From NCBI GenBank assembly GCA_021186555.1, contig JAJKFL010000006.1, positions 45,022,138 through 45,086,137 of the forward strand: a DNA stretch of 64,000 bases. The letters are read 5' to 3'. The stretch comes from Reticulitermes speratus (Eukaryota > Arthropoda > Insecta > Blattodea > Rhinotermitidae). A program made the position numbers and the translations under genes. The first letter of the stretch is position 1; each line of letters starts with the position of its first letter. This document shows, piece by piece, positions 1 to 11,500 of this stretch. Below the pieces are notes generated by a model. That model ran no database searches. It was not told the DNA's origin and saw only the letters and a list, made by a program, of their open reading frames with translations.

Positions 1-3000
1 GCTATCAGGTTTTATCTTGCATGAGAACAGTATGTCACGGATGACGTGAAGCGAACAATGAGGAGGGGAATAGGGAGGGTAGAGATTAGTGGATGTGTTC
101 AAGTGTCATTATTCGTGTGGCTCTGGTAGGTGATATAGTATACCTACTTTTCATTATTGTAATTATTTTGAACGGCATTTGTTACGTTTAAAAATCACAT
201 GAACAATGTCGACGCAACGCCCATGATAAATGCTGTGTACTCTTTGCCTTTCCGGTTTTAAGCAAGCATTAAGTAGTACAGTTGGTAGTCAGCAGACGTC
301 AGGCTGATCAGCGGGGAATTACCGCACCGGCGGTGGTTAGTGCATTGGCGTGGTTGTGTGAGAGAGGCGTAAGGTTGGATTTCAAATTGGTTGATTATTC
401 AGGTTCTGTTGTCTGTGAAATAAAGGTGAAGTTCTGAAAACACTGTGAGAATGAGGTCATCGTATGAGGAATGTGGATTTTTGCACTCGTGATGGTGAGT
501 GGTCACGTATTATTGTAGACAGTGGTGTGTATTTGTAAATATGCTGAGTATACTATAATTATTTTCGTGCCCTTTTTAAATAAGATTTTATGATACCTGG
601 GATAGCTGGGTAAGTTACCTTAATACCTTATAAGAAACTAGTTAGCACTACATGCGGTGCTTTGAAACTCCGTTATTGTAGTCAAAGAAGCATTACTGAT
701 CACTAATAAAGTTCGTATATACGTATCTTATTTGATGGCCTGAAAGCGGAGTTGCAATAAAGGAACGTTAAGGTAGCAGGTTTGCCAACATTGGTACTGA
801 CCGTAACACGTGACGTTGAGGAGACTGCATAAACAGGTTATGGTGGAGGCGTGTGTTTGCATTTATATGTGTCATACATTTCCCTTCCTTGAGAACTATA
901 CATAGATGACCTAATCTTCGTCGTAAATTTTCGGACAGGAAATGTTAGTAACCGTATGCCCGTAACCTAACCTCTTGTCACCAGATTTCTGTCACTAAAA
1001 GTATGTAAAACATGTACCCAGGCTCAAACCTTCGTGTAGGGCAAGTAATCATAAGACGTAATGAAGCGTAGAATTGTTGGTTGACGTACTTGTGTTCCTT
1101 TAACTGAAATGAATATGAAAAGTTGACCTTCCATAAAGTTTCCACCCAAAATTATCTTAATAAAGTATATACCCAGGTCCTGAAATCCACAGACTGGCTC
1201 TGAAATTTGTTTGCATAAGATTTAATGAAGTGGGAAATGAAGCCTACACTTGTTGGATTAAAGCAACCTGAAATTATATGATTAAAAGTGTATACTCATG
1301 GCCTAACATCCATGGGTCTTGTTAGCTTTTTCTTGTGTGTTGTGTGTCACTAAAATTAAACCTTAGAGCCTAACCTAGATGGAATACATAATGCCAGCGT
1401 TGCGGAGAGCTTGTATTTAGACATATGTTGGTAACCATAAAGTGAGTTTGTGGCCACAAAAATGAAACCTCAAAGCATAGCATTAGTGGATTCGAAGTTG
1501 TTTTTTCATGTGTCTTTGGTACTGTGACAAAAGTATGTGTGACTTTTATTGGCAACCCTGATCTAACATGGTGTTAAACACATAATGTGAGAAGTATTGA
1601 ATATAGCCGTGAAAATTCATTATTCTGTAAATTTGGAACACATCATGGTGACAAAAACTGATGATAGATTCTGTTAAAAAATTTTGAGCAGAATTTGCTG
1701 GTGTGTATAATTGCTGAGTTCCTTGGAATCCTCTTAGCTATGAGACAGGATGTCAGACATGAATAAGAGTGTCACAATTTTGGGAATGTCTGGGTCATCA
1801 TGTAAAACTATGAGAACCTAGCCATGGCCATGTGGAGGTGTTGCAGTGTGTTGTGTTAATGTACACTTCAAAATTAATAGTTGAAAAATTGGAATAGCCA
1901 GTACAAGAACAGGAATTATTTATCCATTTCTTTTGTTTATTTAGTTTTTAGATATTGTTAATTTTCCAAATAAAATATCTTGTTGTCTGAGCATGGGGCC
2001 ATACTATGCTACTGGCCCATATTTTGTGTGTGTGTGTTTATCATATGATTGGGGCTGTGTTCCATTTATATGAAAGTGGACTGCACTTTTGACTCCATGC
2101 AATTATTGTGGGACATGGGCATGCATTATTAACCCCATGCATCATGTTCGCTCATTAGTGTATCAATTAAATACTCTGTCTGTGCATGCAAAAGAACTTG
2201 AATTTTGCCAAGTCATATAAGTTCACCATAACAGGTTAGCATATGCAATTGTGTTACTTTTGACAGGTTCACACACCTTGTAAAGAGATATATTGATTGA
2301 AATTTGTTGAGTAGGACTAATATAAACCTAATAGAACAAAAGGTATCAATCAGTCTTATGCACTACTCACAGAATTTCTGGAAATGTGAAAAATGTCATG
2401 ATGCATTCATCACTTTATATTACTTCATCTTCATGTTTAGGCATGCATGTGGTGTGGAATGGTATGATCCAGGCATGCATTTAGATTGCAAAGTTTATAT
2501 GAAAGTCTTCCATAGAATTCCTGCTCTGTGTGGTATGTTCTGAAACGCTCTGGTATATGTAGTGCAGCTTCACAGCATTCATACTCCCACCTGCTTGTGC
2601 TTTTCATTTTTTTGCCAAACACACTCAGCACTGTCTCTTGGGCATAGGACAGCACTGGGTGGGTGATGTCTGGTATGAGAAATTACTGCTGTCATATTGC
2701 AAGATAACTGTATATTTTGTATGACTGTGGCATTGTTTTACATTTTAGAAAATTGCTTTAACATTCTAAAATCTACATACTACTACACAAAATTTAAGGA
2801 CCCCGCAGCAAGCGGCAGTACTGTTGCTGCTACCCCACATGTATGTATTAATTGCCATTTATGGCAGGGAATTAAAATGTACAAGCGTTGTGGTCTCTAG
2901 TCTAGTGATATTCAGTTCAAGTGTCATAAAAGTTGATTGATTGACCTAAGAGTTATTAGGGAGAAAGACACGTAAGTTTCGCTCTCCTCATGCAGCAAGG

Positions 3001-4600
3001 AAGCGGATGTTTCGAATGATCACGGTGCCTTCATCTTTTGTACTGTACCTTGAAGATTAAGGCTCCATAATCTTGCAAACATCAGGAACTGGCTCACCCA
3101 ACAACATAGTGTCATGTCCCAGATAACCTGAATTCTCAGAATGTCTTAGTACTGGCTTTTCCACCTATCTTGTAAGTACAGCATTGCCTACAGTTACCAC
3201 AATAGCGATAGAAAAGGAGAAATTTTGCTCCATAAGTACAACTGTTTTTCCAGGAAAAATGTTAAGTTCAAACTTGAATTAGTTCTTTTATGCACTGTGC
3301 TAAAAAAAATTTTAGTTTCTTAAGCACATAAAAATACAGTTACATAGTTCACTTTTTCAGTGCTTCTTTTGGTGAATTGTCAGATTTAACAATATAGGCT
3401 TGTGACTCAGACATTTTTATCTGTATGATTACAGACACTTCCATCTCTCAGATACGCAGCTTCTCCATCACCTGCATTTAGTAACAATTACAGTACCTGC
3501 AGTGGTATGTATATGATATGACTAAAGGTTGGCTGTGTGATAATTGAAGAATGCTTCAAGGGAATGTTTCTTGAGTTATCGTAAGACAAAATATATTGCA
3601 TCTTTGGATTGTGGATATTCAGGATGGAATTTTGTTCTCGTGGAAATTTCTGATAAATCGGCATAAAATGCAAAACAAATTTAGCCAAAACTAATTTTAT
3701 TAAAAAAGAGAAATGGTTATTTCTACAGAAATTCATATTTCAATATTCAGATTTCATTTGTGACATAGTAGACTGCTGTGGGTGGGAGCACAGTTGCTGT
3801 TCCCGTGTTATTGTAGACTGTGAGCCTGTTATCCTTATTTAAGATATCTGGAAATATGCTATCAAGTTCACACACAACCAGTACACCCAAAGGAGCACAG
3901 AGAAAATGTACAGTTATGTATATCCAACTTATGTGGAATTTGTATCAAGGTGGCAACTGGGACCGGTTGTTCTCCAAATACTTTCATTGCTCGTGGTGGT
4001 ATCATTCCACCAGTGCGTAATACTCATTCATTCATTCATTACATCTGTCACCAATGCTGGGTAATGTTAACATTTGATAGCATTATTCAGTAATGTGTAA
4101 AAAGGATTACAAATACAGAATCAAAGATTTTCCATAGGGACCCGTCACTTACAACAGGGCTTGACAAGGTCCGGCATCTGGTCACTATGACGACTAGATA
4201 ATTTGTTGTGGTGCCCAGAACTTCAGAAGTATGTACTGTAAATGGCTGTATACTTTCTTTTTAAACCGGTTCAACAAGCATTTCATTACTAAACAGCTTG
4301 CTCATCAGCACCAGTAATAGCCAGTCAAGATCAGTTTAGTGTAATATGAAAATGTGTGCAAGGAACTCCAAGGGTCTTTGGCGCAGATGGCGGAACAAAG
4401 GATAAAGGGAGCAGGATATGAGGGGTAGGTGGTTTCACATGTCTGTGTACATTCCCGGAAATCTTCTGTTTGGTAGAAGTGGTAAGAATGAAATGTGTGG
4501 GGAAAAAATGGGGAAGCAAGAATTTTCAAAACAGATGCATCTGACACTTTTTTTTGGAGCCCAGATACAAAGGCAAAATAAGTAGTCTTCTTTGGGCAGG
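1..4600. other. Upstream region, mostly unassigned
   Basis: No convincing coding exon was found here. The first 600 bases are richer in CpG than what follows and may hold a promoter and untranslated first exon, listed separately. Around 3000-3160 there is a diverged copy of a dispersed repeat (family R1, with a 'cacccaacaacatagtgtcatgtcccag' type core) that recurs across the window. The remainder is AT-rich sequence with short chance ORFs. Confidence 0.5.
260..494 (+). promoter_or_regulatory. Candidate non-coding first exon of the helicase gene
   Basis: An initiator-like 'tacagttggtag' lies near 278, and a very strong splice donor (GATG|GTGAGT) follows at 494/495. The first clearly coding helicase exon (8343) starts with a clean acceptor, so an upstream untranslated exon is expected. 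This is the best candidate seen, but it would imply a first intron of about 7.8 kb. Assignment to this gene is inference; it could equally belong to a neighbour. Confidence 0.2.
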
Positions 4601-4615
4601 TAATTTGAAGGTTTT

Positions 4616-5990
4616 GTGAGTATGGCATCTGCGAGTAAAACTGAATTGCAGCTGGTTTGTGGGTTGGCAGAAAATTCTTCTACAACATGCACTTGTCTAA
4701 AAGCAGGGAGCAGAAAACTTAACCAAGACTGGTACAAGGCACTAACATGGCTGACATTCAATCAGAACATAGTGATAGCAAGTTGTAAGGTATGGGCCTC
4801 GTTTTCCAGTATTCAAGATCAGAATATAAAGTTAATGAAAGGCTTTGCAGGGCCTTTCAAGTTAGAGACGTTGAAGAGACATGCTAAATCATTTCAGCAT
4901 AAAGCATGTGACAAAGCCAGTAGTGTGTTGTTGACTCCAGAAGCTGCTGCTTTTGCCACGTTTATGAAAAGTTTGGTCACTTTTAAGTACTCATTAATGT
5001 GGCTTATTCTGTATTGAAGAATAACAGACAGTTTTCAGACTTCAGCTGTTATAGTTGTCTGGAAAGTCGGGGCCACAAGAGGAATGCAGAAATGAAAAAT
5101 GTTGCAAAGACTCAGAGACAGAAGAGGTGGACTGGGAATCTGTGCCATGTAATTTGCTTAGTACCATTGTGCTGCGCGTGGAGTGAATTGAAGAGTTAGA
5201 AGTGCGGTAAGATTTGGGAAATAACACTGATTATCTTGATTCTGTCTTGAAGAAGCTGTACATATTCTACCAGTGTCCCGCAAGGAGAATGAGACACCTA
5301 AAGGAAGTAGCCGAGGCCTTCAAAGAAAAATGCAGAAATGTTCAGTATTTACGTAACATAAGCTGGGTTGCCAGCAAAGTTAGTGCTGGCTCTGGTCTTG
5401 TGAAGGATTGTAAATGCATTACGGAACACCGAGAAAGTATCGCAGGAGAAAAGACGGTGCTTCTGCTGTTGCCAAGAGTTTATGAAAAGAGAACTCACAA
5501 ATTGCAAATTTATATTTCTTCCTCATTTTTTACTGAACTATGTTGAAATATTCAAGAGCTTTTAACTCTTTTTCAAACAGAATAACTTTTTCTGAGTACA
5601 GCTGAGTTATTTTTATGAAACACAGTCATCTCTTGAATCACTGAAATGCAGTCCATGACAAAACGGACATAGATCTGTGTCACACATCTTAAAATAAGAT
5701 CTATCAGGATATACTACTGCGTGGATTAAAGAGCGCTTCAAGGTCCTTCACTGAATTCAAAGAGTGAACTCTGTTCAGACAAAGAGTCAGACACCGGGAA
5801 GAATGATTTTCAGACCAAGGATTCATTGAAACATCTTCAAGAATTTTTGACACATTTGCTTAGCCAACATCATTTTTAGAGGAGTGTGAGTGGCTCAACA
5901 TTTCAACTTCTAACATGAGTGAAGACTTGCAGATTGTTAGTAATGGATGTTATGAATTTAAAATCCTTGCAAAGGAGAAGGAACTGAATT
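4616..5990 (+). pseudogene. Decayed ZNF862/hAT-type transposon-derived ORF
   Basis: Two frames carry pieces resembling the ZNF862/KIAA1586 group of hAT-derived proteins. At 4616-5017 a segment with 'W..AL.WLTFN', a degraded Cys motif and 'GPFKLETLKRHAKSFQHKAC' matches the BED/TTF-like zinc-finger pattern of that group. At 5214-5546 a segment with 'VLKKLYIFYQCPARRM..LKEVAEAF' and 'ISWVASK' matches the mid-protein region of the same family. The pieces are in different frames, and stops follow from about 5750, so this is read as a dead copy. The exact family is inferred from remembered patterns. Confidence 0.5.
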
Positions 5991-6115
5991 TGTCTTTGGT
6001 TTTAATGTGTCCGGCAAACAAGGATTCTCAGGTTTAGGGGAGCTGTTTGTGTGGTGTGTGTTATCTGTGTCTGCACCACAATTATGTTTAAAGAGAGTAT
6101 TCAGCTGGATGACTG

Positions 6116-7140
6116 TTGTTACAATCGATTCACATCTTCATTGTTACAATAGATTCACATCTTCATTGTTACAATAGATTCACATCTTCATTGTTACAAT
6201 AGACTCACATTTTCATTGTTACAATAGACTCACATCTTCATTGTTACAATAGACTCACATCTTCATTGTTACAATAGATTCACATCTTCATTGTTACAAT
6301 AGACTCACATTTTCATTGTTACAATAGACTCACATCTTCATTGTTACAATAGACTCACATCTTCATTGTTACAATAGATTCACATCTTCATTGTTACAAT
6401 AGACTCACATCTTCATTGTTACAATAGATTCACATCTTCATTGTTACAATAGACTCACATCTTCATTGTTACAATAGATTCACATCTTCATTGTTACAAT
6501 AGATTCACATCTTCATTGTTACAATAGACTCACATTTTCATTGTTACAATAGACTCACATCTTCATTGTTACAATAGACTCACATCTTCATTGTTACAAT
6601 AGATTCACATCTTCATTGTTACAATAGACTCACATCTTCATTGTTACAATAGATTCACATCTTCATTGTTACAATAGACTCACATCTTCATTGTTACAAT
6701 AGATTCACATCTTCATTGTTACAATAGATTCACATCTTCATTGTTACAATAGACTCACATTTTCATTGTTACAATAGACTCACATCTTCATTGTTACAAT
6801 AGATTCACATCTTCATTGTTACAATAGATTCACATCTTCATTGTTACAATAGACTCACATTTTCATTGTTACAATAGACTCACATCTTCATTGTTACAAT
6901 AGACTCACATCTTCATTGTTACAATAGATTCACATCTTCATTGTTACAATAGATTCACATCTTCATTGTTACAATAGACTCACATCTTCATTGTTACAAT
7001 AGATTCACATCTTCATTGTTACAATAGACTCACATCTTCATTGTTACAATAGATTCACATCTTCATTGTTACAATAGATTCACATCTTCATTGTTACAAT
7101 AGACTCACATTTTCATTGTTACAATAGACTCACATCTTCA
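6116..7140. repeat. Minisatellite, 41 units of 25 bp with higher-order pattern
   Basis: The unit is TTGTTACAATAGAYTCACAT plus YTTCA. It repeats exactly 41 times (1,025 bp) with no indel. Units vary only at two C/T sites, plus one CGATT variant in the first unit. The variants are ordered: units 8-16 (6291-6515) and 17-25 (6516-6740) have the same nine-unit series, so a 225-bp block has been duplicated. Shortened and lengthened versions follow. The array ends abruptly at 'ttgctagagg'. Confidence 0.97.
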
Positions 7141-7410
7141 TTGCTAGAGGAAAATTGATGTGACCTGTTAATGAGATATGAATGAACCACCGATGATGGA
7201 GTTTGATCCTTCAAGGATGTAGATGAGTGGTGTTTGATTACTGAAAATACAAGCTGCTTTCATAGTCGCAAGGGAACAAATAATGAATAGTGGAAGTAAG
7301 TGACGTTTGATATCACAGTATTATTTGGTTTAGTATTGAGCCGGTACCATACTTTGGTAGTTTGTAGGTTTGGTGTGTGTGATGAAGGGTGTTGTGGTAG
7401 ACTGTGATGG

Positions 7411-7812
7411 TAATAATCTGTTTTAGTACTGTTGTATTGACCTTCAGTAATAATCTGTTTTAGTACTGTTGTTTTGACCTTCAGTAATAATCTGTTTTAG
7501 TACTGTTGTTTTGACCTTCAATAATAATCTGTTTTAGTACTGTTGTTTTGACCTTCAGTAATAATGTGTTTTAGTACTGTTGTTTTGACCTTCAATAATA
7601 ATCTGTTTTAGTACTGTTGTTTTGACCTTCAATAATAATCTGTTTTAGTAGTGTTGTTTTGACCTTCAATAATAATCTGTTTTAGTACTGTTGTTTTGAC
7701 CTTCAATAATAATCTGTTTTAGTACTGTTGTTTTGACCTTAAATAATAATCTGTTTTAGTACTGTTGTTTTGACCTTCAATAATAATCTGTTTTAGTACT
7801 GTTGTTTTGACC
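7411..7812. repeat. Minisatellite, about 11 units of 37 bp
   Basis: The unit contains 'taataatctgttttagtact' followed by 'gttgttttgaccttcaa'. The period is 37 bp, counted from successive 'ccttca' positions (7441, 7478 and so on). Units differ by single substitutions only. The array lies 270 bp beyond the 25-bp array but has an unrelated unit sequence. Confidence 0.95.
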
Positions 7813-8342
7813 GTACGTGACCGGTTCTGACAAATTGGGCCGAGATCACATGGCTGGCAAGTTTGATTCCCTCCCTCTCTCCAGCTGTTGTACAGAGCAC
7901 TGTCTTTCATGAATTGAGGTTGATTGCTTCCGTACTTTATGGAACGAAACTCTCCTTCAGCCATTTAATGTATTTTGTTTTTCAAAAAAATTAATTCTGT
8001 TTTATTAAAAGCAAACTTTAGTGCTTGTTATACTTTCTACTTTTTTTAATATATTTTTATAATGTTTGTAAATTTTCATGATGGTTTTGTCCATCTTAAT
8101 TAATCACAAAGATGGACATTGTGCCATACCCAGTTTCCAGCTGGGAGTGCTTTAAAAGGCTGGCGGACACTGGAGAATGGTTATTATTCATACAGTTTCT
8201 TCCATGTGTTACCTGTAGAGCTTTAGCATACAGGATGTCTTGTGTGAATTATAGAAAGAAGTTAATACTAATTGAGGAAGGTATGAGTGCAATTAAAAGT
8301 AAACTGTAGTTATAGAGAATTGTTAAATGATTTTATTTTTAG

Positions 8343-8533
8343 GTTGATAGTGATATGGCCCGTGGAAGATGTAAATATGAGAAAACGCGTGGCAAAAGTC
8401 GTGGAGCAGTGGATCCGAAATACTGTCATTTGTGTGGAATTGAAGCTGAGGATAGTTTAGCATTTCAGACTGTCCACCTGGAGGATCCTCGTCACAAGTA
8501 CAATTATCTGCTTGCATTATTCAAGGATAACAG
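8343..8533 (+). CDS. Helicase exon 1 (first coding exon)
   Basis: Acceptor 'atttttag' at 8342; the open frame is entered at GTT GAT AGT GAT before ATG at 8355, which I take as the start because it is the first Met and the 5' exon appears non-coding. It encodes a basic N-terminus ([10 protein letters not shown]) and a CHLCGI Cys-x2-Cys pair followed by [12 protein letters not shown], a small metal-binding-like N-terminal module. Donor AACAG|GTCTGT, phase 2. Translation upstream of 8355 is not excluded. Confidence 0.85.
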
Positions 8534-11500
8534 GTCTGTCCATTGTCCAGTACTGTTTGTTTGTTGTGTTGTCATCTGCGTGAAGTACAGGAGGTTAGTA
8601 GCTGGATCAAGCAGTCAGATGAAAGCGCTATCATCCTTGAAAATGTTTGAAACTAGCCCAAACACATTGCATTACATCTCAGAAAACTTGAATCTTTAGC
8701 AAAACCCCTGTTAGGTCCAATGAAGCCTTATAAGGTTAGAAATTCTGCAGCTTAACACAAGTGTTGGCAACAGCTGTAGACCTGTGTGACTCAAAAGCTG
8801 ATTTACTCAATACTTTTAGTGTAGAATGAGCATACCAAGTTCTCACACTGTTGACACCGTGCATCTTCGTCATATTAAATTAAGTTATAAACCAACTGAT
8901 GCACACTAAAACCACTTTTTAAGTAGCTTTATTATAAAATTGTTAAAATTGTACCCCTACACGTGTTTCGATCCTAGGATCATCGTCATCACCCCTGACG
9001 ATGATCCTAGGATCGAAACACGTCTAGGGGTACAATTTTAACAATTTTATAAGAAAGCTACTTAAAAAGTGGTTTTAGTGTGCATCAGTTGGTTTATAAC
9101 TTAATTTAATACCAAGTTCTGTTATAATATGAATGGTTTAGGGGTACATAGATGTGAATATCAGTATTGAGTATTTGCACCACTGACTGAAGCCTCAGAA
9201 TCTTGTTTACTCAAGCCATGCAGTGGATGTCATGTACAAACTTTGTCAGAAAAGGGTTCAGAAGGAGTCAGTTTCTTCATAAATTCTAGACAGATGGATT
9301 TACAGATTGGTTTGATGGTTAAAACATAGTTAGAAGAAGCCATGGATAGAATGTGTTAGAACATGAGTCCAGGCCTGAAAGTACTTTGAGGAACAGTCGC
9401 TGCTCTGTATGAAGGATTTTGTATTTTGTTGTTTTGTTAATGAAGAAACAGTATAAATGGGATTTTATGTTTCTGAAGGGACTGTTTAATATGAGCGTGA
9501 AGTCAAGAAAATAGAAATTTATGTAAAGGTAAAGGTTAAGTTCACCCTAGAACAGGCCATGAAGGCCCAGAGGGGGAGTAGAGTTATTGCCCTACTCTTT
9601 CTTTAACCTCGGTGCTAGATCGGTATAGGTGATGAACGCCATGCCTGGGCTGCTGTACCAGAAACATTTAATGTTGTTCTTACAGACGTTTGGCCAGACT
9701 GATAAAAGTTTGTAGGATGAAGCAAAATGTAGATTCAATGAATACGAAGTCCTAGTTTCGCTGTATTGGTTTTCAATAATATTTTCATGATTATTACAGG
9801 AAAAGGAAGGCAAAAAGTCGCCATGGTGTGGAGGTTAATGTGCGTTGTAATGGAGAGCAACTACTGTCAACTGACGACGGTACTGTGAAGAGTACTGTAA
9901 GTAATGCCAACTTCAGAACAGTGTTCATAGGGACCTAAAGGCAGGGAGGTAGGAATTTTAGGTACAATTTAATAAAGAGTTTTGTGTGTTTTAGTGGTGA
10001 GCAATATCTTATTGGACATATATATATATATATATATATGCGTGTCGCTTAGATGGGGATGGAAATAAACATGTAAAGAATTTTTGGGGGGTGAGCTCTT
10101 GGAAATTGGTTACTTTGAAGACAGGGAAGGGTGCTGGAGGGTAACACTTAGTCAGATGATAGGGACATAAGTTGTTGAGGCAGGCTTTCACATTATTAGT
10201 GTGAACTGTTGTTTTCTATTATTATTGAATTATTTTGTACCGCCTGGTCTGGTGGCTGTAATGGCAGATATTGTTATTTGTTTTTCTTTCAAAACATGAG
10301 ATCCAGATGGAAATAAGCGACTTTTACATGACAAGAGTCTAACATTTGTGATGTGGCAGGATTGTATTGCACGTGTGAGTGAGTGATTGAGTGGGCGACT
10401 CACCCTGGTTACCATGGCAACCATTGTTATTGAGTTCTTTGTTCTCTGTGAGGCGTGTAATCTGATACCCTGGTTGCCATGGCAACCATTCTTTCCAGGT
10501 TGTGTTCTGAGTGAGGTAGAAACATTTTCTGTAATTTAGACAGACTTTGTTGTCTGCGACATAAGGGCTGAGGCTGAAGAAATAGTTGTGCATTAAGCGT
10601 ATGATACACCATAGCACAACCAGATGACAACACCCCAATATATTAAATTAATGAATGGGCTTGTGTACTGTGTGAATATTAATGAAGCCCATCATATGAT
10701 GCAACCCATGAAGTGGTTGGATTAAAGGGGTTTGTAGGGATTGAAATTGTGTAATTTGTATGAGTTCTACCAGTAATCACGTTGAATAGGTGAAATTATA
10801 GACAATTTGATGTATATATGTCGGACACTTGGCATCACTGCGTTCACTGTAGTTTACCGACTGTCCGCAGGCCATGGTTCAGCCATCAGCATTTACATTG
10901 AGTTGTTACGCTTTCACTCCAACATATTTCCCTTTACTAGGTGTGAGTTGGCCAGCTGTTTTGTTCACATAAATGTTGAAATAACGAAATTATAATGTTT
11001 GTTAGCAGCAAGCATTTTGTGCTGGTTCACCTATGTCAGGGGGAGTTGCAGGAGAATGCAGAAGTGGGTAGACAGTGGGTAGCCTCGAGCAGTGTTGTTT
11101 CCACCAGCCATGGGACTTCTTTCTGTAGCATCAGTTAGGTGATTCAGTTCAAAACTTATCATGTCATCTGCTGTGCAGAACACTACAGATTTACATACTA
11201 CCTGCCATTTTAGCAGTTTTCATGTGTTACAAAATGTTGACTTGCACAAGATTATTTCATAGGAATTTAACATTACAAAAATTTACTGTAAGTAAACTAA
11301 ACAAGGCAAATCCCAGTGGCCGCGCGGTCTAAGGCGTGGGTCTACGGCTGCTCGCTTACTGGGATTGTGGGTTCGAATCCCTCCTAGGGCATGGATGTCT
11401 GTCTCTTGTGAGAGTTATGTGTCGTCAGGTAAAGGTCTCTGCGACGAGCTGGTCCCTTGTCCAGAGGAGTCCTACCGAGTGTGGTGTGTCTAAACTGTGT

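Noticed and set aside
6116..7140. CRISPR array
   Set aside because: Units are contiguous with no unique spacers, and the sequence is plainly eukaryotic; it is a minisatellite.
8112..8309. 65-codon ORF just upstream of helicase exon 1 as an extra coding exon
   Set aside because: It ends in a stop before the exon 1 acceptor, has no donor in phase, and shows no MOV10 similarity.
11312..11390. Functional tRNA-Leu gene
   Set aside because: Box A and box B are good but the acceptor ends do not pair and a SINE body with poly(A) follows directly.
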